Origin: Diphasiastrum complanatum
Lineage: Eukaryota; Streptophyta; Lycopodiopsida; Lycopodiales; Lycopodiaceae
Direction of reading: 5' to 3'
Assembly: GCA_029204225.1 (NCBI GenBank)
Contig: CM055097.1
Span: 54,661,855 to 54,725,854 of the forward strand
Length of the DNA: 64,000 bases
Below the pieces are notes generated by a model. It saw nothing but the letters and a program-made list of their open reading frames with translations. It did not search any database and was not told where the DNA came from. A program made the translations under genes and the position numbers. Positions within the stretch are counted from its first letter, which is position 1. Every line of letters begins with the position of its first letter. Of the stretch, positions 33,709-44,735 are shown one piece after another.

Positions 33709-35616
33709 ATGGAGGACCATCTTGAAGAGTTACGAGCATTGACGGACGGAGAAGAGCTGGCTCGAGAATACAGCTCTCGCATGCATCGAGATGGCACCAG
33801 GTCCAAGTCGAGAAAGAAAGAGCGTATGCACTCCACAGTGGCGCCTCTCCAAGAAGAGATGGGTGGCCCTTCTGAACCTACACCAAAAGATGAACCCTTG
33901 CCAGAGGCGCAACAGGACCTCTTTGAAGTGAAGATGCGGCAATACTTATTAAGCGCAATGACGGCTATGCTTAGCGAGGTGAAGAAGGATAGAGAAACAG
34001 AAAAGAAAGAATGGCAAACATCCTTGCGAACCATGAATCTTACTCAATTTAACCTTGCTAGAGAAATGAGAGACAGGATAATACAGCTCAAAGCCAGGTT
34101 TGAAGAGTTTGAAGCAACTAGGGGGAATGCAGTGGCGCCTCCTCCACAGATACCAAGAGAACCACGAGCGCGAAACACGGAGGGCCCAAGGAAGACTACC
34201 AAAGTGAAAGCACCACCTACTTTCAAAGGAGAGCGTGACATTCGAGTTGTGGAAGATTGGTTGTTGCACATGGACCATTACTTCTGTCTGATGAACACTC
34301 CTGAGGAAGCAAGAACTGACTTGGCATTAGCATATTTTGAGGGCTACACTACAAATTGGTACCGAATGGCAGGAATGCATTTTCAAACATGGGACGCATT
34401 CAAAGCCGCGTTACGAGAGGAGTTCATACATGAGATTGAGGACAGAATTATGGGGCTCAAACAGAAAGGGTCATTGCGAGAGTACCTCAATAAATTCAGA
34501 CAGAGTGTATGTGTTATTGAAGATATGTCCGAGGCGGACAAAACTCATTACCTATTGTCTGGAATGCAGTCTTGGACCCAGCGTGCGATAGACAACTACA
34601 TGCCCCATGATTTCAATTCAACTATTCGAGCGGCTGAAATGGTTTGTGATTATGAGAGCACATTGGCACCAGCTGCTCCCGCAACCTCAACAAAAGTATT
34701 TAGTGGATCCAGACAGAGTCCGAGCTTCTTTTCAAGGGGGGACTCTGCTCCAAATGGCAACCAAGCCTCGAGTAGCGTGAACAAATTCCCAACAAAAATA
34801 GGGGTTGGCAACCAAGGCAACAATGGAGGGAACATGTTCCAGAGAAGAAACAATGTTGGACCTTCAGCTAGTCACAACAACAGCTCACCAACAGTGGGCA
34901 ATTCCATGCATTGCTTCAACTGTCATCAGCAAGGTCACTCTTGGAGGTCATGCCCCAAACCATTGAATAAGCAAATCATGGCTGCCATTGAAGGATTTGA
35001 TAGGATGGAGAGAGAGGCATTTGATCAAGAAGATGGTGAACAAGATGACAAAGAGGACCCAGAAACGGATTTGACGGAGTCTGACCTGAATGCCTTGCAA
35101 CAGATAGGGGCACTTGCGGCATATCGTGAACATCTTATGGCGACCCCTGCGAGAGGATCCAAGTTATTGTACCTGAAAGGCTGTGTTCAAGGCAGGATCA
35201 TTCACTTCATGGTAGACCTGGGGGCGTCACTTAACTACTTGTCAGAAAAACTGACAGGGGAATTGGACATCCAATGTGAAGAAAATGTGACTCCTATTTG
35301 TGTGGAGACCGCGAAAGGTACAATGACCACTTGTAGATTGACGACCAACTTACCTATCTCTCTGGGAGCCTGGAAGAATCGACTAACGTTCACAATCTTG
35401 AAGATGGATGCCTTCGACGCTATTTTGGGATCAAGCTGGTTTAACGAACATGTGGTGGCCTTCTTGGCAAAAGGGGTTAACCTTGTGTTATTATATAATG
35501 GCAGGAGACCTTGTGTCGTCAGAGCTGTGCCAGGGGACCAACTAGAAAAGAACGACGCAAATGAACCTGAGCCAACCATTCCTCCCAATCTCATTCACCT
35601 CTTTAACGAAGGATAG
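33709..35616 (+). CDS. Gag-protease polyprotein of the gag-only element
   Basis: 635 codons from ATG 33709. Residues 1-150 are charged and helical (EVKMRQYLLSAMTAMLSEVK). The Ty3/Gypsy-type retrotransposon gag core is at about 160-310 (PPTFKGERDIRVVEDWLLHM; LREYLNKFRQSV). The zinc knuckle CFNCHQQGHSWRSC (C-X2-C-X4-H-X4-C) is near residue 401. A retropepsin-like domain follows, with MVDLGASLNYLS near 501 and later AILGSSWF. The family active site is D-(S/T)-G; here it is D-L-G, which may impair cleavage. The frame is closed by TAG at 35614 and stays open in the same frame to 35907 through two 50-residue repeats, so the original product was probably longer. No RT follows. Confidence 0.85.
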   Translation: MEDHLEELRALTDGEELAREYSSRMHRDGTRSKSRKKERMHSTVAPLQEEMGGPSEPTPKDEPLPEAQQDLFEVKMRQYLLSAMTAMLSEVKKDRETEKKEWQTSLRTMNLTQFNLAREMRDRIIQLKARFEEFEATRGNAVAPPPQIPREPRARNTEGPRKTTKVKAPPTFKGERDIRVVEDWLLHMDHYFCLMNTPEEARTDLALAYFEGYTTNWYRMAGMHFQTWDAFKAALREEFIHEIEDRIMGLKQKGSLREYLNKFRQSVCVIEDMSEADKTHYLLSGMQSWTQRAIDNYMPHDFNSTIRAAEMVCDYESTLAPAAPATSTKVFSGSRQSPSFFSRGDSAPNGNQASSSVNKFPTKIGVGNQGNNGGNMFQRRNNVGPSASHNNSSPTVGNSMHCFNCHQQGHSWRSCPKPLNKQIMAAIEGFDRMEREAFDQEDGEQDDKEDPETDLTESDLNALQQIGALAAYREHLMATPARGSKLLYLKGCVQGRIIHFMVDLGASLNYLSEKLTGELDIQCEENVTPICVETAKGTMTTCRLTTNLPISLGAWKNRLTFTILKMDAFDAILGSSWFNEHVVAFLAKGVNLVLLYNGRRPCVVRAVPGDQLEKNDANEPEPTIPPNLIHLFNEG

Positions 35617-35900
35617 CCAACAGTGACAGACCAGCTGACACGGGAACAAATGGAGCCAACATTGCCTATAGTCTCTACATCAAAGGTGAATTCAAGTGCC
35701 GATGCAGAGCTCAAGGAGCTCACCTTGTGTGACCAAGCGAAAGCTCACTTCTTTAACAAAGGACATCCAACAGTGACAAACCAGCTGACGCGAGGTCAAA
35801 TGGAGCCAACATTGCCTGCAGTTTCTACATCAAAGATGAATCTAAGTGCCGATGCAGAGCTGAAGGAGCTCAACCTGGACGACCAAACGAAATATCTAGA
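35601..35900 (+). repeat. Two 150-bp tandem units, in frame with gag
   Basis: Units begin at 35601 and 35751 (ctttaacgaagg / ctttaacaaagg) and are highly similar. The period is 150 bp, or 50 codons. They encode a hydrophilic segment with the phrase LTREQMEPTLP / LTRGQMEPTLP. The TAG stop of the gag frame lies in unit 1; the corresponding codon in unit 2 is CAT. Confidence 0.85.
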
Positions 35901-36274
35901 GTCCTAGGGGACTCATCCAGATGTGCGACGAAAACGACATATCTGAGGCTTAAGGGAGCCGTAAGTACCTTTTTCTTTCATGTTAATAAAGTAAGCCGTA
36001 TTCCTCATCGAGGAGTGAGCTTCAGTCTAATGTCTAAGTGCAGCAGCTTCACACAGGTTTTACGTAAGCGAACTAGATCCACACTTTTCCTATGCTGGGT
36101 GTAAAACACAATATCATTAATCCTCTCTACAGTTGGTTTCCTTTGGCCGGTGAATCAAGCCCGTGCCCTTGTATATGTGACTAAAGTCTGGCCGGTGAAT
36201 TAAGCCCGTGCCATGAGTCTTAGGTTCTAATTTGGCCCTGATGTGGACATCAGCTTTCTCAAACGAGGGGAGGA

Positions 36275-37194
36275 TGTTGTAAAGCTGACTCGGGTGCACC
36301 CAGCGTGCCCTGTAAGACTCAAAGGGGTGACACTCTCTAAGGTCCCAGAGCAAGTTAGAACGTCAAGGACTGAGCCTCCGACCTGTGGTGAGCCAGTCAA
36401 GTAGTCACAAAGTCATGAGCTAGCTCTGGAGCTCGAGTCATGGCCTAGTCAGGAAAGCAAGTTGATTCGGCCGCCGGGACGGTTCCCGGGACCCATGTCT
36501 AGGAGCCAGACTGATTCTGCCAAGCTTGCCAGGCTCAATCAACAAAATAAAAACTAAGTCCTAAAAAGCGTGCTTTACCAGAAAACACTATGTTTCAAAC
36601 CACAGGGGGTGCGCCAAATCACAACAGAACTATAGTGGGAGTCCGGCAGACAGAAACTTGGGCAGCTCAACTAGCGCCAGGAATCCAGTCACCAGGTCTC
36701 AGCTCCCTCTACCAGCACGAGCCAGGCACAATGCCCAGCACGTGTTGGTGGCCCCGAGACCGGTCAGTCTATGTATGAATGTAACCTCTTCCAAATCTAA
36801 TAAAGTTGATCCTTGGGGATGATTACCATTTCGGTTTCGCCTCCGGGACTGGTCCAAGTGGAAGGACCCTTACTACAACCTTTTTGCATCGCTGGCGCCT
36901 AAGGGTCCCTGTCATCGACATGGGGCTTGCAGCTATGACAATTGGTCAGTTTGGCCACCACTATGCCTTGGGTTTCATGTGTGGCTTGTCTTTGCCTTTG
37001 GTTACCTTTTGGGGACGGATTTTGAGTTGGCTTTTGGGTTGGTTGGGATTCTAGTTTTCTTAAGTCTGAATGGTTAAGCTTGTTACGTTTCTGAGTTGGC
37101 TTTTACGTAAGTGCATGATGGATGAATGTTAGACTTAAGCGCGTGTTGGGGAAACCGCTCAAGTCCCAGCGCCCTTTGAGGCGCCGGCGCAACA
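36275..37194 (+). repeat. 3' LTR (920 bp)
   Basis: Begins straight after the polypurine tract and ends GCGCCGGCGCAACA. It carries AATAAA at 36799-36804, a plausible polyadenylation signal also present in the older element copies (ttaataaag, tcaataaag). Confidence 0.9.
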
Positions 37195-37953
37195 GCGTCC
37201 CGGAGACTAGGGTCGGTCACACACTTGAAATGTAACCTTCTCAGATTTATCAATAAAGTGGGATTTTTCTCAAACTGACTCTAATTACTTTCTAGGTTTC
37301 AATGTTCTGTAAAAGTGCCAGTTGTAAGGCCACTTCAAACTTTTTGTTCTGGCACATAGCTGAGGGTCGTATCCCGGGATGTTAACGGTATGCTATCGGG
37401 ACCATTCGGTCCGTGGTGCCAACGGTATGATGTCAGGACCATTTGGTCTAGGAACTGGTTGTCTCCATATCTGTCACGACTCGTGGTTCTGAGTGTTCCT
37501 TGCATGAACGTGAATGGGTTAAGCTCTTGGGGAATGAGCTCTAACCTGTCGGCTGAGTTGGATGGCTTGCTTGGGTGGAAGTTACCTGTTTATGGCTGTC
37601 CAGTCTGGCGTTGGCTTCCAGCGCTTGTGATGAAGCTTTCAGTTGGTTAAGTCTGATGTAAATCAGACCACTTGCTTGGAATGGATGTTACTCGTTTGTA
37701 ACGAAGCTTCGAGTTGGTAAAGTTTGATGTATGTCGGACGGCTTGCTTGGAGGGAAGTCATCCACATCGGGACCCCCGATCTGGCATGGCGCCAGGTTGG
37801 ATCTCAATGTGGGTTTCCGAACTTCAAGTTGGTTAAGTCTGATCGTTGTTGGCGAGTTGGCTGCTTATATGTCAAGTGGGTTTGGACGGCAAGTGGTGAA
37901 GGCTGGGAAGCTAAGTCGTGGTTCCCGGCTCCCTTTGGGATACCTGCACTACA

Positions 37954-39200
37954 AATAGTGATGGTGTTTCAATGGTTCTTCATCGCAAGTGCAAGCATGC
38001 AAAAAAGGTAAGGAAAGAGCTAACTTCATCAATGGAGATGGTGAAGGTTCTTCCTTGGAAAAGGTTGTTGTTAATGATTTCTTTGATCATATGGAAAATG
38101 ATATTGCTAGGTGCATTCATGAAGGAGATGGTTCTTCTACATTCTTTTGTGATGAGTCCAAGAAAATCATTTTTCCAACAAGTGGAGTCACATGTCTTCA
38201 TAAAGAGAGTAGATTAAATGGTTCTATCAAGAGACTTGGTGAGGGAGATAGTCACAAGTCAAGAAGAAGAGAAGTATGTGAAGAGTTCAAAGTAGAATGT
38301 ACTTTGAATGATGTCATTGTGAATGATAGTGAGGAAGAATCATTATCATATGAGTCACTATTTAGAACATTGAGTAGAAGTCCTTGTTTGAAAAAGAGAG
38401 TACTTCAATCATCCTTATGTTGAAGGTACTAATCATTTTTTTCATGGCTTCTAATGTCTTTGAGGTTTCTACTTCTTATGATGCAATCATTAAGAGGGAG
38501 TCTTATGAAGGAAAGAGCAATGGAAAATTGGTTTTGGGAAGATCCAAGACATGGATCTCACATCTCTTCATCAACTCAAATGATTCTATGATTATGAATT
38601 GATCACTCATGATTGAGATGGCAAAAGTTTGGCTGGAGAGGACTACATGGAGAAAATCGAGAGGCAATAAGTTCTTCAAGGCAAGGGAGATCTCATTGGT
38701 GAGCTCAAGAGGGCTGGATTTAGGTTTGATACGCATCTTCACCTACTCTATTTCATGTTGGATGGAAAGTTTGGAATCTATCTTTTGATTTATGATGGTG
38801 CCACCAATGGCAATGTTTTCACTAACTTTGTGGAAATTCGAGATCAAGCATTGATGAGATCTTGTTGGATCTATATCATATGTTTGAAAGGGAGTATTTC
38901 CAGAGGTTCAGGTCTGAAGATATTCATATCTTTGATATCTTTGATATTTTTGATGTTCAAGAGAAAGGTAAGCAAGTGGAAGTGACTCACTTTGCTTTAC
39001 TCACATGTTTTGGAGAATCTTCCTGTGTAGATGATGCTATGCAAGTGGATATTGGTCCTCATGGTTTTCATGCTGGAAAATGAAGTAATGGATCTGGAAA
39101 ACAAAGTTTGCTCAATGACTTTGATGGTCAAGAGGAAGATCAAGAGGTTGATCTCAACAAACTCGACCTCATCCACTTATCTGCTTCTCAAAAATAGTAA
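37954..39200 (+). other. Degenerate sequence before Gypsy pol, probable element relic
   Basis: Contains open stretches such as 37989-38423 (144 codons, acidic and Ser-rich) without a recognised domain. The sequence runs colinearly toward Gypsy RT text and ends in a phrase (LISTNSTSSTYLLLKNSNTT) of low complexity. It may be the gag/linker region of the Gypsy relic below or a fragment of another gene. No confident gene call. Confidence 0.35.
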
Positions 39201-39205
39201 TACCA

Positions 39206-40286
39206 CTATTTAGGCCCTTATTGACTGCTGAACTAGGAGAGCTAGAAAAAATTGTTCAAGTTGGAACGCACCTTACTCCTGAACACTTTCAAGCGTTAAG
39301 GAAGTTATTGGTCAAATATCAAGACTGTTTTGCTTGGACGTACAAGGATCTCAAAGGAATTCCTATTTCAATTATTGAGCATACGATACCCTTGATGCTT
39401 GATGTTGTTCCAAAGGTCACAAGATTTCATTGTTGTAATCCAAATGTTATGGATCTTATAAAGAAAGAACTACAAAGACTACTTGAAGCTGACTTTATTT
39501 ACAAAATTGAACATATGGAATGGGTTTCTCCAATTGTCGTCGTTCTTAAGAAGAATGAGAAGATGAGAATTTGTGTGAATCTCAAGGCTTTGAACAAAGT
39601 GACGTGAAATGATATCTTTTGGAAAGCATATCGAACCGACTTGCTGGAGCAAAAGCGTATAGTTTTCTGAATGGATTTAGTGGTTACAACCAAGTTAAGA
39701 TTGCACCTATAGATCGTCACAAAACAGCTTTTGCAACAAAACGAGAAACTTATGCTTATAAAGTTATGTCATTTGGACTTTGTAATGCACCTAGTTCATT
39801 TCAAAGAGTGATGCAATTTGCCTTCAAGGACTACTTGCAGAAATTCCTAGAAAGTGTCAAATTTGGGTCACTCATGGAATTGTCCCAAGACATGTGATAT
39901 CAAGACATGGCATTGCTACGGATTATTTCAAAATCAAAGTCATAGTCGAGTTACTGCTGCCAAGAACAATTCCAGGAGTCTATGTTTTAATGGGTCATGA
40001 AAATTACTATCGAATATTTATTCTATTCTTTGCAGATTTAGCAAGACCTATATACAAATTGACTATTGTACCAATTTGGATAGTAGTGGCATTGGAAGCA
40101 TTTGAAAAATTGAAAAAAGCTTTAGCTTCTGCACCAATACTACGAGCTCCAATTTGGACAATTGAGATTCATGTTCATACTGATGCATCAAAATATGCCA
40201 TTGGATCAGTTTTGATACAGCCAAGTGCTCTAAATCTCAAGAGTGAGATTATTTGGGTCAAGAGTGAGTCCAAAAGAAGTGATTAA
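39206..40286 (+). pseudogene. Ty3/Gypsy pol remnant: RT and RNase H
   Basis: Reverse transcriptase N-terminal part (LLVKYQDCFAWTYKDLKGIP; EWVSPIVVVLKKNEKMRIC; VNLKALNKVT), then after a frame break AYSFLNGFSGYNQVKIAP and KVMSFGLCNAPSSFQRVM. The catalytic FVYxDD region is missing: text jumps at about 39,850-39,900. RNase H-like text (ILRAPIWTIEIHVHTDASKY; AIGSVL) follows. Several stops and shifts. Integrase not seen. Confidence 0.85.
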
Positions 40287-40664
40287 GTTTGATTTTCATG
40301 TGTTTGAAACGAAACCCATCTTTTGTTCAAGAATCTCAAGTGTTGAGAGAACTAGTCAAGTGAAAAGGAAAATCTAGGTGTCAAATCTTTTCATATCCAT
40401 TTCAACTTTCAAAAGAAAGAGTCATTGGTATTTGTTGAGTCCAATAGGAGTTTGGATCTGATTTCTTTTGTGATTTGATTCAAAGATTGTGTGCTTTTGT
40501 CTTGGTGATCAAAGCAAAATTTCCAAGTGACTAGTCATTACTGTGAAGATTGATTCTTAGGTTTGTGAGCTAAATCTTTTGTAGATCCTTCTAGATCATT
40601 GAATAGGTTTAGTCTCTTGAGAGCCACAAATTACATTTGTAGAATCATATTACAAGTTTTGTTT

Positions 40665-40868
40665 CACATGGCATCAATAGGTGGCATCCTATTGAAGGAA
40701 AGTAAGGATCCTAAGTGCAACCTTTGTGGCAATGGAGGATATTTTTCCTCAAGATGCTACAAAAAGAAGACTCAAAAGGACATGAAAAAAGATCGGCAAA
40801 AGAAGAAGGACAAACATATTGCCTATATATATTGTAAGATGAAGGGCCACCACCAAAACGAGTGTTAG
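40665..40868 (+). pseudogene. Gag zinc-knuckle fragment
   Basis: Encodes two CCHC-like units: CNLCGNGGYFSSRC (His position replaced by Tyr) and YCKMKGHHQNEC, separated by a Lys-rich linker. This layout is typical of Copia gag. No protease or pol follows. Confidence 0.6.
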
Positions 40869-40869
40869 C

Positions 40870-41729
40870 ACAAGCAAGCAAGTGAATCCAAAAGGGATGG
40901 GACAAATTTTGCAGAATTATTTAGCCAAGATTATGAAGTTGATGAAGCTTACAAAACAATAGAACCATTTATCAAAAAACAGAGTTGCTACCATCATGAT
41001 TAACTTAGAAGCTATTGCTCATATCACTTGCAAGAAGAAATTCTTGAGCTTTGCAAAAGTTCAAGAAAAGTCATGTTGGGTGATAATGGCCAACATGAGG
41101 TGGAAGAGTGATCCATCTAAGAGATTAGCACTAGATTCGTCACAAAATGCGCACAAAAGTATGCATTTCAAGCACTTATTCAAAAATTATATCTCATTAA
41201 CTATAATGAATCACATCAAATCTTTTCACATGTGTGTTCTTCATATATACATTTATCAATTAAAATTTTGAGACCTTCATTTTGAGCAACTTATATGTAA
41301 GATATGATATGTCAAATATGTGGGAGTACTTAATGAAATTTCAATATTTTCATATATGGGACTACCTTATTGTGAATTTTACATTCAATTTTTTGCATGT
41401 ATGCTTTTAAAAATCCTATATGATTATAATAGAAACATGCATTTAAAAAAAAAAAATTGAATCTTGAGGTCAATAGAGATAAATATGTGCATCCGAAATT
41501 ACCCATTTACATGTTGATAAAAATCACCAAAACTGGAAGTATCATATTTGAGTGTATAATACCATGATTATAGCAATATTTTTTTTTTTTCGGTTGTCTA
41601 CTTTAAAAAGCATTATATGACCATAGAAACATGTCTCTCAATTTTTGTTCAATTTGGAGTTATGTAGAGATAGATATGTGCATCTAAAGTACCCATGTCA
41701 ATTGCTGAAAAATATATGTGCACCTAAAG
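40870..41729. other. AT-rich, nothing recognised
   Basis: No open frame with recognisable content and no repeat structure beyond A/T runs. Confidence 0.5.
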
Positions 41730-42102
41730 TTATCCATGGGAAGTGCTAAAAAGTGTTGAAAATTGGAGCTTTTTGGAGAAATTGCCATCAATTGAGAGAA
41801 ATTTTTTTTTAAGTCTTCCGATAACACAATGAAGATTCAAGTCTAGTCTCTTTGATGCACTTGAGCTCCAATAATAGTCTTTTGATACATAGCACTTCTT
41901 TTGTTGTTGTAAGGGCCTTATACTCGGCCTCACAAGATGATAGTGAGATGGTATCTTGTTTTTTAGAAAGCCAAGATATGAGATTTCTTCCAAGAAATAT
42001 AGTGTAAGCACTTATGCATTATTAGTATCAAAACACCTCTCTTTAGTGGTTCCAACCATATTGACATGTCCTCTTTCACTAATTTAACCTCTTCGTCTTT
42101 CT

Positions 42103-42142
<40 letters not shown>

Positions 42143-42489
42143 ACCTTCTTCCTCAAGAAGAGGCGAGTCGAGACATTTGAGGTCTCGTAGATGCTGGTGA
42201 GTGTATCCCATGCTTCCTTGGAAGTAGTGCAGTTGGATACATGAGCAATTTGAGTGTCTTTAGGGTTTAGAGATACAATGGCAAGAGCCTTGCCATCCTT
42301 GGCTTCCCAAGCTGGGATCTGCTCGGGTGCTGCCGGTCTAGCTATAGAACCATTGAGGTATCCCCATAACTCTTTTTCAATCAGGATCATCCTCATTTTG
42401 AACTTCCACTTGTGGAAGTCATCTCCGTTGAATTTATTGATCAATTTGAGAGAATTGGAGACAACTGCTGATTTGGATTTTAGTTTCAC
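41730..42489 (-). pseudogene. Deleted Copia: gag fused to RNase H
   Basis: Minus-strand gag from 42489 (KLINKFNGDDFHKWKFKMRM; ELWGYLNGSI; TSKEAWDTLTSIYETSNVS), ending in a CT/GA microsatellite at 42105-42139. Immediately downstream, below 42010, frame-broken text matches the Copia RNase H phrase for self-recognition of Ser-Leu-Ser-Ser-x-Glu-Ala-Glu-Tyr. Everything between gag and RNase H is missing. Confidence 0.7.
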
Positions 42490-44735
42490 TAAATCGTGAT
42501 TTGATCAAATCATAACTAGACTATGATTTCCAACTCTTCTCTATATTTTCCTAGCACCTCGATAACATAATCTTTGTGTGCCAACTAATACAAAGCAATT
42601 CTCATTGGAATTTGCATGACTCTCAAAGATTGCAATGCTTTTATTGTGGCAAGATGGACAACTTCTTGTACCTATGTTAGAGGAGGTCAAATATGGAGTT
42701 GAAGCAAAGTTTGGAAAAGGGCAAGTGAAAGCATGAGAAAGTAGATTTTGTGAGTAAAATTGAACTAGTCTCATTGCTCATGACACCACTATATATTTTG
42801 TTGCAAGGATCATCTATGGGTTTTGTGAAGAAAAGAAAATTTCTTTGTCTAGAACCAATTGTTATATAGATGAATAATTTTGAATCCAGTTTCTTATTGG
42901 AAGATAAAGTTTTGAAGTTCTACTGCTCAATAAAGTCTCTTTTCTATTCTTAAATGTCACATACTCTAGGGTTCCATTATTTATATATGGATGTGTGTTC
43001 AGGAGGGACTATGAAAGATTTGAACTTCATCCATGAGTGTATAATATCTATCCAAGTTATGGTAAAAGCATGCACTGACACTGACAATATGTATCATTAT
43101 TGATGGTCCTAATTACATTGTAATATATATTGGGCAATTTGGTCTCTTTCTAGTACTTTAGGCTGATCTCAGTTCTGGACAGTAGCCCAGGCAATAGCCC
43201 AAATGATGTTTGGGCTCCAATGAATTTGGTGATTGACCTTTCGTCTTGTAATTGTTGGCCTATGGATTTTCATTGTCAATGTCCCTTGGCTTTTTGTAAT
43301 TGGAGAGTCATTGCTCCCAATGTATGAGAGTTTTCTCTCATTTTTGCAATATTATGTTGTCGTGGTGAATGTGCTAAATTGTTATAATCTATTTGAATCT
43401 TTCACACAATTCAATCCAATAGCTGACAAGTTTTAAAAATGAAAGGGATTGTATAGGTGAAGCTTTCAAACAACCTCTCAATCGAGTTTCCACCTAGCGA
43501 ATCTTCCACCAACAAAGCCAATGATCTTTTTCAAAACCATTATTTAGTCATAATAATTTGCACACTTTTCAGAATTGAAGTCCTTATCAATGGCTATAGT
43601 ATTTCATAATAAGAGGAGTTTTAAATTAGCCTTGGTGGTGGCCTAAAGGCTCATTTTTTTGTAACTTAGAAAGAGATTTGACTACTTCATAATTACATCA
43701 AGCAAGACTACAAACAATTATTTTCTAAAAGAGAATCTCAAATACATTTTTTAAGAGAAGATACGAAGAAAACTAAGCTAAGTTGATAGGAGCAACAACA
43801 AGTGGTAAGTGTGTGGGATCTCATTTTTGTAGTGGTCATGAAAGAAAAATGTACACGTGTGAATCAAGTCCACAAGGACCTTGCCAATCTATAGTCCTAT
43901 AACTGTCTTCGATGGAGCTTTAGCATCCTCATAAACAACATCCTTAATAAAGCTCATCTAAGAATATAAACCATGATAATGGCATTGCATTTCTAAATTA
44001 AGTGTGCACAATTGGTTCAAGTTATCAAGCTAGTTATGCATGAGAGTAACTAGATTTTACGCCCTTTCACTTATAAACATCTAATAAGCTTACTTTGATC
44101 ACTAATCTTTCTTACTTCTTATTTCCTCCTCAAGAAAATAACATTTTCTACATTGTACTTAGAAGTAGCTTGACTATGTAAGTTCAAGATGCAGGCATAA
44201 TGCAGCCAAATGATGTAAGAGTGAATTTGTTTTCCTTTCAACTATACTATTCACAATTGATTAAGTTCACTCAATGTTTTAATTTTGATATTTTGTCCAT
44301 TTACTACTATTTGCCTCCAAAGGTGTCGTGCTCAGAATTTCAAGGCCAATTTCTCAAAAATTGGCTTTCGAATTTTTTTTGTATGATGTAGTTGGTTATC
44401 CTGTTTCATAACTTCAGCAAATTAGGTGAAAAAGTTTGTTTATAGGTCTAGTAGCCTTACTCTCCACCACATCCATAAAGCCAAATTTTAATATGAGAAT
44501 AGTCAAAACCTTATTTCTTCTGATAACAACAACTGCACAAATATTTTACCTCAATAATGCGATAATGTGAACGATGTAAAATGTTGTTGAAATCTAGTTG
44601 AACAGATTTGCGCACATTTTCAACAATTGATAACAAGGCGCAATCTGCCATGCAAGTAAAATAATGACCCAATTATCTTCGCAAATATTTATAGTTTAGT
44701 TTTCTTAAAAAAGACTATGGTAGATTTCCTTGTAC
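42490..44735. other. Intergenic, no gene recognised
   Basis: AT-rich. Short open frames lack protein-like composition. The right end probably holds further 3' exons or the 3' untranslated region of the LRRC46-like gene on the minus strand. Confidence 0.45.

Larger units (their letters stand above)
31807..37194 (+). mobile_element. Gag-protease-only LTR retrotransposon (TR-GAG-like)
   Basis: A complete structure. LTRs are 31958-32877 and 36275-37194, both exactly 920 bp with TG...CA ends. PBS TGGTATCAGAGC is at 32880-32891, an 830-base leader follows, then a gag-protease frame from 33709, and the polypurine tract aaacgaggggagga at 36261-36274. No reverse transcriptase, RNase H or integrase fits in the 3.4-kb interior. 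Extra LTR sequence (31807-31957) precedes the 5' LTR. Flanks gcacc (31802-31806) and gcgtc (37195-37199) look like an aged 5-bp target duplication, because the sister copy at about 28,614 reads gcaccccggag without an insertion. LTRs differ at roughly 30-35 positions by eye with no length change. Movement would need enzymes supplied by another element. Confidence 0.88.
28476..37953 (+). mobile_element. Older LTR element hosting the younger insertion
   Basis: A truncated left LTR copy covers about 28476-29374 (ends cctgcacaaca). The internal remainder is 29375-31378, whose 3' part (ggccggtaaattgagt, then ctgatgaaaacatcag, and purine tract aaaggtggagtgga) parallels the 3' internal end of the younger element at 36,140-36,274. 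Its 3' LTR starts at 31379 (tgttgtaaagtta), runs to 31806, is interrupted, and resumes at 37195 to end about 37953 (cctgcactaca). No gag or pol was found in the 2-kb interior, so it is a non-autonomous or heavily deleted relative. The 5' end is destroyed by the inverted LTR fragment. Confidence 0.6.

Noticed and set aside
37724-38011. Open frame resembling 29150-29530
   Set aside because: Both lie in LTR copies of the older element. The similarity is repeat homology, not a gene family.
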